A DNA stretch of 64,000 nt, from contig DATLNM010000054.1 of the NCBI GenBank assembly GCA_035536775.1, forward strand, positions 114,046 through 178,045, in the 5' to 3' direction. The notes under the pieces are model-generated. The model ran no database searches. It saw only the letters and a list, made by a program, of their open reading frames with translations, and was not told the DNA's origin. Below, in pieces: positions 8,851-17,318 of the stretch (position 1 is its first letter; each line of letters begins with the position of its first letter). The position numbers and the translations under genes were made by a program. The stretch is from DATLNM01 sp035536775 (GTDB lineage: Bacteria; Actinomycetota; CADDZG01; WHSQ01).

Positions 8851-11028
8851 CTACCCCCTCGAGCTCGCCGAGCTCGGTCTGAAGAAGAGGGTTCCTGGGA
8901 ACCGCACCTCGTAGGTGGCACGCTTCGAGCGGTACGTCCCCGGGACCTCGAAGTAGATCTCTCCGGCCTCGTTCGTCATCCCCTCACCGATGAAGTTCCC
9001 GTTGGCGTAGAACCCCAGCGGAACGTTTCGGACCGGGTGCGACGAATCGGCGTCGAGCACGGTGCCGGTGATGAACTTCTTCGACCCGCTGCCTTCGACT
9101 CTGATCCGGGACGCGGAATCCTCCGCGAGGACCTCGAACGGCTGCCTGTCTGTAGAGGAGTTGTAGGCACCCGTCTTACCCGAGTACGCGACGATCACCT
9201 CGTACGCGCCGGGCGGCAGGTCGAGTTGGAGGTCGAGCTGTGCCACCCCCTGCGCATCGGTCGCCGCGTTCTGCTCACTGAAGCCGTCCTCCCCAAAGAG
9301 CTGGAACGTCAGGCTCTCGCCCGAGATCGGGCCGCCCTTCGAGTCAACGAGCCTGGCGGATAGCGTCACCGAGTCTGTGAATTGACCGGTCGCGGGGACG
9401 TTGCCCGTGAAACCGACCGAGGTGTTCTCGACCGGCGGCGGCTCGGGGTCGGTCACCGCTCCGATCGCGGAAAGCGCGTCGACGCGTCCGTAACCGGACG
9501 CAGGGTCGTAGCCCGGCGCGTAGAGATCGATGGCCGTGCTGGTGATGGTGTCGATCACCGTCTGACCGTTGGCAGCACTTCGTCCCCCGCCGATCTTGTC
9601 GTAAACGAGCGCGGCCACACCAGCAACATGCGGCGCCGCCATCGACGTACCGAAGATCGACTGGTAACCCACATCACCACAAGTGTCGCCTTCCCTGAGC
9701 CAGGTCGAGATGATGTCCTCGTCCTCCTGCTGGCAGAAGAAGATCGTTCCGGTCCCACCTGGAGCGAGCACACCAGGGCCGGGCTCGCCGTTCTCGTCCA
9801 CCTTGACCGGGAAGTTGCCGTACCAGGAGTTGAGATCGCGAGGGTCCGAAGCGCCGACGCAGATCACGTCTTCGGCGATCGCTGGATGCGCGCAAAGTGG
9901 GAACGTCTCGTTACCCGCAGCCGCGACCACGACGACGCCGGCGGCGCGTGCGCGCTCTATCGCGTCGTTGATCTCCGGGAAGAGCGGGAAGAGCAGTTCC
10001 ACCGGCGCGACCGCTGATTGGAATCCGAGCGACATGTTGATCACATGCGCACCGGCCGCCGTCGCCGCGTCGATGGCGCCCGGAAGAGTGTCCGCTGTGC
10101 CGTCACCGGCAGCGTCGAGCACCCTGATCGGGACGAGCGTGGAGTCAGGAGCAACCCCACCGACGCCGATCGTGTTGTTCGTACACGCGCCGATGATTCC
10201 CGCCACGTGCGTGCCGTGGCCGTTCTGATCGTTCGGAAGGTCGTCGTTCTCGATGAAGTCTGTCTCTGGAACGATCCTCACCTTGCCGGGACAAGCGAGG
10301 TCGGGATGCAGATCCGAACCTCCACCGACGTCGATACCGGTGTCCACGACCGCGACGCCGACTCCGCACCCCGTCGCACCGTCGTTCGACCCCTGCCAGG
10401 CTTGGGGTGCCCTGATCTTGCGCAGGCCCCACTGCCCGCCGGCGTTGACGAGACCCGGGTCACTGAACCAGCGGTCGTTGGGAACCTCAGGGTAAGAACC
10501 ACAGTTCTGCGGCTGGGGCTCGGTCGTAGGACTCGAAGTGACCGTGGGCGTGGGCGTGGGACTCGAGACGACGCCATGCCCGACCGAAAGCGTCACAGGG
10601 ATGTCGGCACCCGAGAACGCTGCGACGATGACGTAGCGGGTGCCTGCGGGGGTGAGACCAGACTCGTCCTTGCCGACGTCGAAGTCGGTCCCGACGCGTG
10701 CGCACGCGGCGCTGTAGTAATAGAAGTCGAGGTCATAGTCGGAGGTTGATGTTCCAGTCGCGTTCGTGGTCGTTCCGGTCACGTCGAAACCGTCGGGGAG
10801 CGTAAAGACGTAGGCATCGTCGCCTTGAGAGCCGGGCATCTGGGGACAGGTGACTCGGAACTCCGTCTCGGTGGTGCTCACGCCTGCCACCTCAGCGAAG
10901 CTGATGTGTCCCTGCGCCGTGTAGGAGTGAGTTGCGCCGGCCGGCGACGCCTGGAGCATGGCTCCCGCAGCCGCCACGCTCAAAACGACGGCAAGCGCGC
11001 CGCGCGCGCCTTTGACAGATTTCCCCAT
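8851..11028 (-). CDS. Secreted subtilisin-like (S8) serine protease with C-terminal Ig-like domains
   Basis: A 725-residue protein: signal peptide (1-32, ends AGA), an N-terminal beta-sandwich-like region (35-155), a Pro/Thr/Ser linker (155-175), the S8 catalytic domain with Asp229 (VVDTGID), His271 (NGHGTHVAG) and Ser462 (FGTSMAAP), then about 200 residues with two Ig/carboxypeptidase-regulatory-like beta domains. Several Cys in the catalytic domain suggest disulfides. It is exported and probably digests extracellular protein. The start has GGAGGG at good spacing. It is convergent with the sulfotransferase, only 6 bases apart. Confidence 0.9.
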   Translation of the reverse strand: MGKSVKGARGALAVVLSVAAAGAMLQASPAGATHSYTAQGHISFAEVAGVSTTETEFRVTCPQMPGSQGDDAYVFTLPDGFDVTGTTTNATGTSTSDYDLDFYYYSAACARVGTDFDVGKDESGLTPAGTRYVIVAAFSGADIPVTLSVGHGVVSSPTPTPTVTSSPTTEPQPQNCGSYPEVPNDRWFSDPGLVNAGGQWGLRKIRAPQAWQGSNDGATGCGVGVAVVDTGIDVGGGSDLHPDLACPGKVRIVPETDFIENDDLPNDQNGHGTHVAGIIGACTNNTIGVGGVAPDSTLVPIRVLDAAGDGTADTLPGAIDAATAAGAHVINMSLGFQSAVAPVELLFPLFPEINDAIERARAAGVVVVAAAGNETFPLCAHPAIAEDVICVGASDPRDLNSWYGNFPVKVDENGEPGPGVLAPGGTGTIFFCQQEDEDIISTWLREGDTCGDVGYQSIFGTSMAAPHVAGVAALVYDKIGGGRSAANGQTVIDTITSTAIDLYAPGYDPASGYGRVDALSAIGAVTDPEPPPVENTSVGFTGNVPATGQFTDSVTLSARLVDSKGGPISGESLTFQLFGEDGFSEQNAATDAQGVAQLDLQLDLPPGAYEVIVAYSGKTGAYNSSTDRQPFEVLAEDSASRIRVEGSGSKKFITGTVLDADSSHPVRNVPLGFYANGNFIGEGMTNEAGEIYFEVPGTYRSKRATYEVRFPGTLFFRPSSASSRG

Positions 11029-11046
11029 TGAACGCCCTCCGTGTCC

Positions 11047-11062
11047 GTCTCGTCGGCGAGAC
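11047..11062. promoter_or_regulatory. Short inverted repeat just upstream of the subtilase start
   Basis: GTCTCG and CGAGAC flank a 4-nt loop about 20 nt upstream of the subtilase ATG, in the 75-base gap after the alpha/beta hydrolase gene on the same strand. It could be a leader hairpin or operator. It is short enough to be chance. Confidence 0.25.
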
Positions 11063-11103
11063 AGTCGCCCGCTTGGAGCCGCTCTTCCCCCCCTTGGGGC
11101 CCC

Positions 11104-11961
11104 TTAAACCTCGACTTTGATCTTTTTCGCGGGCGTTTCGGCAGCCACCACGAACGAACAGACCCTTTCAATGACCTTGCGGTCGCGGAGGATCTTGGTG
11201 TGGCCCAGCCCAGAAGTCTCCACGAGCTCAGCATCGATCGCGTCTGCCAACCGCTCTCCATCGGTCAAGGGGACCTGCTCGTCCTCGCGATCGTGAACGA
11301 TCAGGACCGACGCAGCGCGGTCGCGCAGCAACTTGTCGGTGGCGAAGTCCTCCCACACTGTCGCCCCGAACCTGCGGCTGATGTCATCAACCAAGCCCTC
11401 GACCGCGCGGGGAGAGAGGCGAGCCTGGACGCGGAAGCGGTCGAGCGTGCTCTGCATCCGCACCGCCGGCGCTATGAGTGCCAGGCTCTCGGCCTCGAGC
11501 CCCTCACTGATGGCGACACCGATCGCCATCGCGCCCACCGAATGAGCGATGACGGCGTGGAATGGACCGGCATCTCGCTCGGCGGCGCGCAGCACCTCGG
11601 CCCACTCGAGGATGTCGGTGCGGCGGCCCGCACTGTCACCGTGGGCCGGCATGTCGATCCCGATCACCTGGAAGCCAGCATGCGTGAGGGGCTCCACGAA
11701 CGCTCCGAGGGTCGCCGCCCGATCCGCCCATCCGTGGACGAGGAGGACGGTCGGACCTTCGCCGGCGCGGAAGCCTGCGATGTCTAAGCGGCCGGAGGGG
11801 GACCAGCGCTCTGTCCCGGCGAGCCACGCCTCCCACTTGGAGAGAGTGTTGTCCGAGGCCCTCAGGCGCCACGGGACGAACCACAGGCGCGAGGCCGCTA
11901 TGCCGGCCACCCTTTTCGAGACCGGGGCGGCCAGTCGTGCGGCCGCCCAGGTGAGGGTCAT
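11104..11961 (-). CDS. Alpha/beta hydrolase
   Basis: A 285-residue alpha/beta-hydrolase: oxyanion motif VHGW at 75-78, nucleophile Ser141 in AHSVG, acid Asp227 in HDREDEQVP and His254 in GLGHTK, a complete triad. The N-terminal 30 residues are basic and hydrophobic but lack a clear cleavage site. ATG at 11961 is chosen over a much longer frame because it has AGGAGGGG upstream and fits the family length. Substrate (ester, lactone or amide) cannot be told. It is the second gene of a unit led by a 45-residue ORF, divergent from an HxlR regulator, so it may act on a compound sensed by that regulator. Confidence 0.8.
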   Translation of the reverse strand: MTLTWAAARLAAPVSKRVAGIAASRLWFVPWRLRASDNTLSKWEAWLAGTERWSPSGRLDIAGFRAGEGPTVLLVHGWADRAATLGAFVEPLTHAGFQVIGIDMPAHGDSAGRRTDILEWAEVLRAAERDAGPFHAVIAHSVGAMAIGVAISEGLEAESLALIAPAVRMQSTLDRFRVQARLSPRAVEGLVDDISRRFGATVWEDFATDKLLRDRAASVLIVHDREDEQVPLTDGERLADAIDAELVETSGLGHTKILRDRKVIERVCSFVVAAETPAKKIKVEV

Positions 11962-11987
11962 CTCGACCCCTCCTGCCCGAGGAGCTC

Positions 11988-12125
11988 TCACTTGCTGGTG
12001 AGGACGAGCGGGGGGTCGAGGTCGACCATGATGTCGGTCGGGGTCAGGTCGATGACGATCGAGTCCCATCTCAGGTTGAAGCGTTCGGCGGGCGCCGGGC
12101 GGGGCGTGAGCCGGGTCTGCGACAT
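11988..12125 (-). CDS. 45-residue small protein of unknown function
   Basis: A small frame with ATG at 12125, AAAGGAG at good spacing, and TGA 26 bases before the hydrolase start. The predicted peptide is rich in Pro, Asp and Leu, with a basic N-terminal half (TRLTPRPAPAERF) and an acidic, beta-prone C-terminal half (SIVIDLTPTDIMVDLD). I recognise no family. Its position as first gene after the HxlR operator region and its good ribosome binding site favour a real gene. It could instead be a translated leader. Confidence 0.5.
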   Translation of the reverse strand: MSQTRLTPRPAPAERFNLRWDSIVIDLTPTDIMVDLDPPLVLTSK

Positions 12126-12186
12126 GGCTACTCCTTTGCTTGTGAGCAGCCTCGGGCTGCTCGTCCTCGTGCTCGGCACTGAGCAC

Positions 12187-12201
12187 GTTGCATTTCGCAA
12201 C
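12187..12201. promoter_or_regulatory. Palindromic operator 1 (HxlR region)
   Basis: GTTGCATTTCGCAAC: 5-bp arms GTTGC/GCAAC. It closely matches the second palindrome 32 bp away (centre to centre, about three helical turns), so the same protein probably binds both faces. It is 62 nt upstream of the minus-strand 45-residue ORF start. Confidence 0.7.
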
Positions 12202-12218
12202 TGACTCTAGCCAAGTCC

Positions 12219-12233
12219 GTTGCAAAATGCAAC
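12219..12233. promoter_or_regulatory. Palindromic operator 2 (HxlR region)
   Basis: GTTGCAAAATGCAAC: perfect 6-bp arms GTTGCA/TGCAAC around AAA, ending 20 nt before the HxlR gene start. With operator 1 it fits autoregulation of the HxlR gene and control of the divergent hydrolase unit. Confidence 0.75.
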
Positions 12234-12253
12234 CCACCTGTTAGGATGCCCCC

Positions 12254-12715
12254 ATGGTGCCCATCGAGCTCTCCGAGCTGGACTGTTCCGTCGCCCGCAC
12301 CCTCGATCTCGTGGGCGATCGCTGGTCGATCCTGATCCTGCGAGATGCGTTCTACGGGGTCCGCCGCTTCGAGGACTTCCAGCACGATCTCGGCATCGCC
12401 CGCAACGTCCTGGCTGCCCGCCTGAAGAAGTTCGTCGAGAGCGGCGTCATGGAGCGGCGGGCCTACCAGGACCGTCCGCCGCGCTACGAGTATCGGCTCA
12501 CGCCCAAGGGTCGCGAGCTCCTCCCGGTGATGCTGGCGATGATGGCGTGGGGCGACAAGTGGACGTCGGAGGGAGAACCGCCGGTGACCCTCACCCACGT
12601 CCCGTGCGACCACACGCTCGCTCCGGTCGTAGCGTGCTCCCACTGCGGCGACGAGATCCGCCTCCACGAGGTCCACGCCGACCCCCTCCCGGTACGCCCT
12701 CGCGTCGCCTCATAG
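12254..12715 (+). CDS. HxlR-family winged-helix transcriptional regulator
   Basis: A 153-residue regulator with the HxlR-family helix-turn-helix: CSVARTLDLVGDRWSILILRD at the N-terminus, then FEDFQHDLGIARNVLAARLKKF as recognition region and the wing PPRYEYRLTPKG. A C-terminal tail carries two CxxC-like Cys (CDHTLAPVVACSHCGDE), possibly binding metal. HxlR proteins act as dimers, often sensing aldehydes or redox change. It faces the hydrolase unit across two near-identical palindromes and probably represses both sides. Its TAG and the stop of the convergent YjbQ gene sit in an 11-bp direct repeat (12713-12723 and 12726-12736). Confidence 0.9.
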   Translation: MVPIELSELDCSVARTLDLVGDRWSILILRDAFYGVRRFEDFQHDLGIARNVLAARLKKFVESGVMERRAYQDRPPRYEYRLTPKGRELLPVMLAMMAWGDKWTSEGEPPVTLTHVPCDHTLAPVVACSHCGDEIRLHEVHADPLPVRPRVAS

Positions 12716-12724
12716 ACGAAGCTC

Positions 12725-13120
12725 CTAGACGAAGCTGAAGCGGACCTCGCGGCGGGGGTTGTCGCGGTTGAGGTCTACGAGGACCAGGCTCTGCCACGTG
12801 CCGAGGGCCGGGCGCCCACCGATGACTGGGATCGACACGGATGGCGAGATGAACGCGGGCAGCACGTGATCCGCGCCGTGCCCAAGGGACCCGTGGCGGT
12901 GACGGTAGATGTCCTCTCTCGGAAGGAGCCGGTCGAGCGAGTCCCCAAGATCCGACTCGGTCCCCGAGCCCGTCTCGATGATCGCGAGCCCGGCGGTCGC
13001 ATGCGGGACGAAGACGTTGACGAGTCCATCACCGTGCCCCGAGACGAATCCGTCGAGATCGCGCGTTAGATCGAGGAAGCGAGTGTCCCTCGTGTCGTAG
13101 GTGCGCGTTTCACTGATCAT
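12725..13120 (-). CDS. yjbQ: YjbQ/UPF0047 family protein
   Basis: A 131-residue protein that fits the whole UPF0047/YjbQ family, with the conserved VFVPHATAGL, the acidic ED/RHRHGSLGHGADH metal-site region and LGTWQSLVLVDLN. Family members are small trimeric proteins that complement thiamine-phosphate synthesis weakly in E. coli; the physiological role is unsettled. The start overlaps the end of the upstream sulfotransferase by 11 nt, so it is translated in the same unit. Confidence 0.9.
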   Translation of the reverse strand: MISETRTYDTRDTRFLDLTRDLDGFVSGHGDGLVNVFVPHATAGLAIIETGSGTESDLGDSLDRLLPREDIYRHRHGSLGHGADHVLPAFISPSVSIPVIGGRPALGTWQSLVLVDLNRDNPRREVRFSFV

Positions 13121-14066
13121 CGGTGTCCCCGTACCCCAGTCTCTTCATCGTCGGAGCTATCAACGGCACGATCGCACCGATCTCGTCCGGGTTCTCGCGT
13201 CGCCACTTGCCGCGCTCGGGTGGAGTAACGACGTTGATCGGTGCGCTGCGAGAACGGAACGCCTCTGCTCTGCTCGCCGCTTCGTAGTCCAAGCCGAGCC
13301 ACTCGAATAGCTCTCCGGCGCGCACCTCGGGATCGTCGACGAGGTCCTCGTAGGCGATCTCGAAGCGACGCGCCTCTTCGACCGTGGCGAGGTCGTCGAG
13401 CGCGTGCTCGTTCGATAGCTGCCACTGCCGCGCGGCGACGACCTCGAGCGGCCCATCCGCGTCATCTCGCCAGCCTGGATAGAGGGTGAACTTCCACCAA
13501 CGTGGGTCGACGCCGTCGAGGGAATGTGGCTCGGGGAGCGCGTAGGTCCGGTAGCGGGGGGTCCGCCACGCGTTGATAAGCGAGTTCACGTTGTCGCGAC
13601 CGTCGCGTTTCAAAAAGATGAAGCGCGCATCGGGGAACACCTCGTCGATGAACGCAACCCGCAACGCGTTGCGGGGCGTCTTGTCGATCAGGCGGTGGCG
13701 CGATCCCGTCACCAGGAAGAACGAGCGTCGGATCCGTTCAGCCTCTAGGCCGTACGCGTCGGTTCTGCGCAATATGTTCGACTCCCATCCGGTGAGGGCA
13801 GGATGGAAGTCGGCCTCCCACACCTCGTGAGCTTCCCCCGGCCAGTGGGCGAATCGTGACGACGTCCGGAGTATCGAATAGAGCAACGAGGTCCCCGAGC
13901 GCGGCGCTCCGATGATGAAGACCGGGTTGCGGAGTCCACCCCCCATCCACAGCGACGGTAAATGCAACGCTTGCCGTGCCCGCAGACGGATGCGGTTCAG
14001 GCGGTCGCGCGGGCCCGGGTTGAAATTCGTCCTCAGGCTCTTCTGGAGGTCGCGCCTACTGCTCAT
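13110..14066 (-). CDS. PAPS-dependent sulfotransferase family protein
   Basis: A 318-residue sulfotransferase with the phosphosulfate loop VFIIGAPRSGTSLLYS at about 49-64 and the later FLKRDGRDNVNS PAPS-binding motif. Unlike the copy at 7951 it has about 45 basic residues ahead of the loop. It overlaps the preceding flippase gene by 11 nt and the following yjbQ gene by 11 nt, making it part of the minus-strand surface-glycan unit. Sulfation of the exported glycan is a reasonable inference, not shown. Confidence 0.85.
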   Translation of the reverse strand: MSSRRDLQKSLRTNFNPGPRDRLNRIRLRARQALHLPSLWMGGGLRNPVFIIGAPRSGTSLLYSILRTSSRFAHWPGEAHEVWEADFHPALTGWESNILRRTDAYGLEAERIRRSFFLVTGSRHRLIDKTPRNALRVAFIDEVFPDARFIFLKRDGRDNVNSLINAWRTPRYRTYALPEPHSLDGVDPRWWKFTLYPGWRDDADGPLEVVAARQWQLSNEHALDDLATVEEARRFEIAYEDLVDDPEVRAGELFEWLGLDYEAASRAEAFRSRSAPINVVTPPERGKWRRENPDEIGAIVPLIAPTMKRLGYGDTDDQ

Positions 14067-15600
14067 CGTTCTTCCCGCCGCGCTTCAACGCCCGCTTCTT
14101 GATGCGCGCCAGCACGTAGCGCTCCTGCTCGTCCAGACCTAGCCTCTTCAGCACGGCGATGTAAACGAACGCTGCAACCACGACCGAAGCGATCTCCTTG
14201 AGTGTCCCGGCGCCGGGTAGGTAACGCGCCGCCAGCAGGACGATCGCGCCTGCGATCGTCGCCAGCACGGGCTTCGCGAAGGACCGTCCGAACGGTTGAA
14301 CCCCCACGAGTATCTTTGCTTCGATGACGCGGACGATATTGATCAGTGAGGTCACGACCGCATCGACGATAGCCATCCCCACGATCCCGTAGCGCGGCAC
14401 GAGGATAATTCCGCCCAACGCGTAGAGGGATACCCCAGCGATCGAATTGATGAAGTTGACGCCGGGGCGGCCGGTCATCGACAGCACATAGCCGGTCGGG
14501 CCGGTGCCCGTGTAGAAGAAATTGCCGGCGGCGAGGATAGCGACGATGCGGGCCGCGCCTGCGCCTTGCTCGCCGGCGAACAACCTCACGAAGAGATCGG
14601 GCTCGATGATGAGGAGTGCGAACACCGGGAACGAGAACGTCGCGATCCAACGATTGATCGTCTGATACAGCCCTTCCAGGCGATCGAGCTCGCCTCTCTC
14701 GTGGAGATCCGAAACGACCGGGGCCCAGATGTTCACGATGCCTCCGAGGAACACCGTCCCGGGTCCTTGCAGCGACAGCGCCGCGGCGAAGAGACCCACG
14801 CTCGCGTCGGTCGAGTAGAGACCCAGCAGGATGATTCCGAGACCGAGCGTCTGCACCCCGAGCAGTGATGCCCCTGCTTGCGGCAGAGCGAAGCGGATCA
14901 TCGGACGCGCCGGATATTCGATAGGGGCAGCCCGTTCTTCCGTCGTCAGCATGCGCCGGACGTAGAAGCCGCCGGCGAGACACGCGACACCAACACTCGC
15001 CACGAGTGAGGACACGGCACCGGTGACCCCGAAGCCCGCGGCGAGGACGCCGACGCCGAGGACGAAGCGAGCCGCCGGTTGGATGACGTTGCCGGTCATC
15101 ACCGACGGAACCATCGTCTTGTATGCCTGTGTGCAGTAGCGCAGGACCTGCATCAGCGCGTACAGAGGGATATAGACCGCCGCTAGATGCAGGAGGCCTT
15201 CGAGCTCACCGACGTCCTCGGGTGAGTCGCCGAACGCAGACGCCAGGCGCCCCGCCAGCAAGATCAGCGCGACCAGCGCGACTGCCGAAGCAGCCATGGC
15301 GCCCGCGATCGCGACCCGCATCGCGCCCCGAACCTCGCCAAGCCTGCCCCCGGCGCGCGCCTTCGAGATGAATCGCATCCCCGCGTAGTTGAAGCCCAGC
15401 AGTCCCAGCTGAGCGGCGATACCACCGACCTGGCTGACCTGGCGATAGAGGCCGTATCCGCCCTTGCCGAGCACCCTGAACGCAACGATGAAGAACAGGA
15501 ACGAAAGGCCGCGCTGGGTTACCTGCCCCACGATCTGAACGGCGCCTCCCCGCGCGACCGTGCGAACATCCGATGCTTCCGCCTTGGAGAGCCCCGTCAT
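14056..15600 (-). CDS. Polysaccharide flippase (Wzx-like, MATE/MVF superfamily)
   Basis: A 514-residue polytopic protein with about 12-14 predicted membrane helices starting at ARGGAVQIVGQVTQRGLSFLFF, the usual opening of oligosaccharide flippases. It would move lipid-linked glycan units from the inner to the outer membrane face. ATG at 15600 overlaps the TGA of the O-antigen ligase-like gene by 4 nt (ATGA), giving translational coupling. The C-terminal tail is cytoplasmic and strongly basic (RIKKRALKRGGKN). Confidence 0.85.
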   Translation of the reverse strand: MTGLSKAEASDVRTVARGGAVQIVGQVTQRGLSFLFFIVAFRVLGKGGYGLYRQVSQVGGIAAQLGLLGFNYAGMRFISKARAGGRLGEVRGAMRVAIAGAMAASAVALVALILLAGRLASAFGDSPEDVGELEGLLHLAAVYIPLYALMQVLRYCTQAYKTMVPSVMTGNVIQPAARFVLGVGVLAAGFGVTGAVSSLVASVGVACLAGGFYVRRMLTTEERAAPIEYPARPMIRFALPQAGASLLGVQTLGLGIILLGLYSTDASVGLFAAALSLQGPGTVFLGGIVNIWAPVVSDLHERGELDRLEGLYQTINRWIATFSFPVFALLIIEPDLFVRLFAGEQGAGAARIVAILAAGNFFYTGTGPTGYVLSMTGRPGVNFINSIAGVSLYALGGIILVPRYGIVGMAIVDAVVTSLINIVRVIEAKILVGVQPFGRSFAKPVLATIAGAIVLLAARYLPGAGTLKEIASVVVAAFVYIAVLKRLGLDEQERYVLARIKKRALKRGGKNDEQ

Positions 15601-17318
15601 GACCCGGGAGAGCGCCGTCGACTGGGTCTGAGGGACGCGCCGAGGTCGAGCGTGCTCGCCATAACAAGGCCCACGATGAGAGAGATCGTGAGTGTGTAGA
15701 TCGGCTCCACGTAGAGGCTGAGGATCACGGCATGGGCGGCGGCGATCGCCACAGACGTCGCGCACGCGGCGAGCCATAGGCGTCGGTCACCGTCGACCGA
15801 GCGCGACCCCTTGTGCGCGTGCCACAGGGCTAGTCCGTACAACGCGAGGATCGCGAGAGCCCCGGGCAGCCCCGTGCGGAACAGGTAGTTGAGATAGGTG
15901 GAGTGGGTTCCCGCTCGGGGGACGTAGGCGGTGCCTTCCTTCACCGTCCCCGATTCGGTGCGCGGTTTCTCGGTCCCGTAGCCGAGGACGAGGTACACCC
16001 CCTCGAGGCTGCCGAGCGTGTCGAGATAGAGATCCTCGCGCGTGTTGACACTGTCACCTCCGCCGGCGCGGCCGTTGAGGGGATCGACGCCGTACTTCAC
16101 GAGGAACACCGAGGTGATGACGATCGCCGCGCCGATGAATGCACCGAGGAACTGGAGTCGCTTGCGCATGTCGATGGTACGAACGACGAGCATGTAGATC
16201 GCTCCCAGAGCGATGGCCACCCAGGCACCGCGCGCAAGCGAGAACGCCGCACCGAACAGACAGGCAGCCACGATCGCCCAACCGAATCGCCGGCGTCGGC
16301 CCTCATTCGTCCATACGAGCCAGAAACCGAGCGGCACGACCGCCGCGCAGATCCCCGCGTACGTCAGAGCGTTGCGCGGGAAGGAGCGCAGCCGAGGGAC
16401 GGTGTTGGCGGGAGCGAGCCCGACGTTGTCGTAGAGGAGTGACACGCCCACACTCGCGAGCTCTGGCTCGAAGGGGCGCGCAGAGAAGCCGAACCGCACG
16501 ACGAGGCTGTTCTCGTAGGCCTGAAACTTGGGACGGAAGACTTCGAACGACGGCAGCTCCGGCTCCGCCGCGGCAAGTTGCTTTATCTCCTCGCGCAGCT
16601 CGAGCGCGCCCGCTTCGATCGAACGCGCATACTTGATCATCCCGATGTTGTTCGGGAACGCATCGACGCCGTACGCCTCCTCCACCGTGCGACGCGCGGT
16701 CGAGTCCTGGAAGGCCTCAATGGGAACACCGATCCATTGCAGCAGGACCGCCACCGACAAGAGGAGGATGAACCCTCCGAGCAGCTCCACAACGCGGCGA
16801 ATCTCATCTCGATCGCGGATGCGATCGACCACCGCGAGCATCGTGGCACTGGAGACGACCTGGATACCGAGCAACAACAAGAAGTGCTTGAAATCGAGCT
16901 TCGAGATGACGAGGACGCCGAGTGCGGTCCACGCCACGAGCCCGATCGGAAGCCATATCCAACGCCCCCCCCACGGTAGACGCCTGGCGCGCGCGAGGCC
17001 GATGCCCCATCGAACGACGACCGCGGTCCACCCGGCGAGAAGTACGAACGGGAGCATGTCGACGAGCCAGCCGAGCACGCCCATGTAGAGGGGAAGGACG
17101 AGAGCGGTTGAGAGTCTCACCGCGAGGCAGAGCGCAACGGTCGCCGCTGTGAACGCCCACAGCGCCGTGACGCCGCCACCGATGCCGCCTACGGCGCGTC
17201 CGGCGATGCCGGCGATCAGTGCGATGACGGCGATGCCGAGAAGGATCTGTTGTGCCGGGCCGGCATCGTCGTCGAGCAGACGCGACGACAGCGTCTCGAA
17301 CGACCTCCCCGCGATCAA
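15597..17318 (-). CDS. O-antigen ligase/polymerase-like membrane protein
   Basis: A 573-residue membrane protein with about 12 helices, a large extracytoplasmic loop in the middle (about 205-310) and the Wzy/WaaL-type motif GTHSTYLNYLFRTGLPG near 455-475. Such proteins join glycan repeat units, or transfer glycan to an acceptor, outside the membrane. It overlaps the upstream membrane protein by 4 nt and the flippase by 4 nt. Whether it polymerises or ligates cannot be told from sequence. Confidence 0.8.
   Translation of the reverse strand: MIAGRSFETLSSRLLDDDAGPAQQILLGIAVIALIAGIAGRAVGGIGGGVTALWAFTAATVALCLAVRLSTALVLPLYMGVLGWLVDMLPFVLLAGWTAVVVRWGIGLARARRLPWGGRWIWLPIGLVAWTALGVLVISKLDFKHFLLLLGIQVVSSATMLAVVDRIRDRDEIRRVVELLGGFILLLSVAVLLQWIGVPIEAFQDSTARRTVEEAYGVDAFPNNIGMIKYARSIEAGALELREEIKQLAAAEPELPSFEVFRPKFQAYENSLVVRFGFSARPFEPELASVGVSLLYDNVGLAPANTVPRLRSFPRNALTYAGICAAVVPLGFWLVWTNEGRRRRFGWAIVAACLFGAAFSLARGAWVAIALGAIYMLVVRTIDMRKRLQFLGAFIGAAIVITSVFLVKYGVDPLNGRAGGGDSVNTREDLYLDTLGSLEGVYLVLGYGTEKPRTESGTVKEGTAYVPRAGTHSTYLNYLFRTGLPGALAILALYGLALWHAHKGSRSVDGDRRLWLAACATSVAIAAAHAVILSLYVEPIYTLTISLIVGLVMASTLDLGASLRPSRRRSPGS

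Noticed and set aside
12713..12736. 11-bp direct repeat TAGACGAAGCT at the convergent stops
   Set aside because: Too short and unique to call an element; it is probably a small duplication carrying both stop codons.
16054..17160. Several Arg-rich frames inside the O-antigen ligase gene
   Set aside because: They are alternative-frame readings of a coding region and have no start signals or family match.
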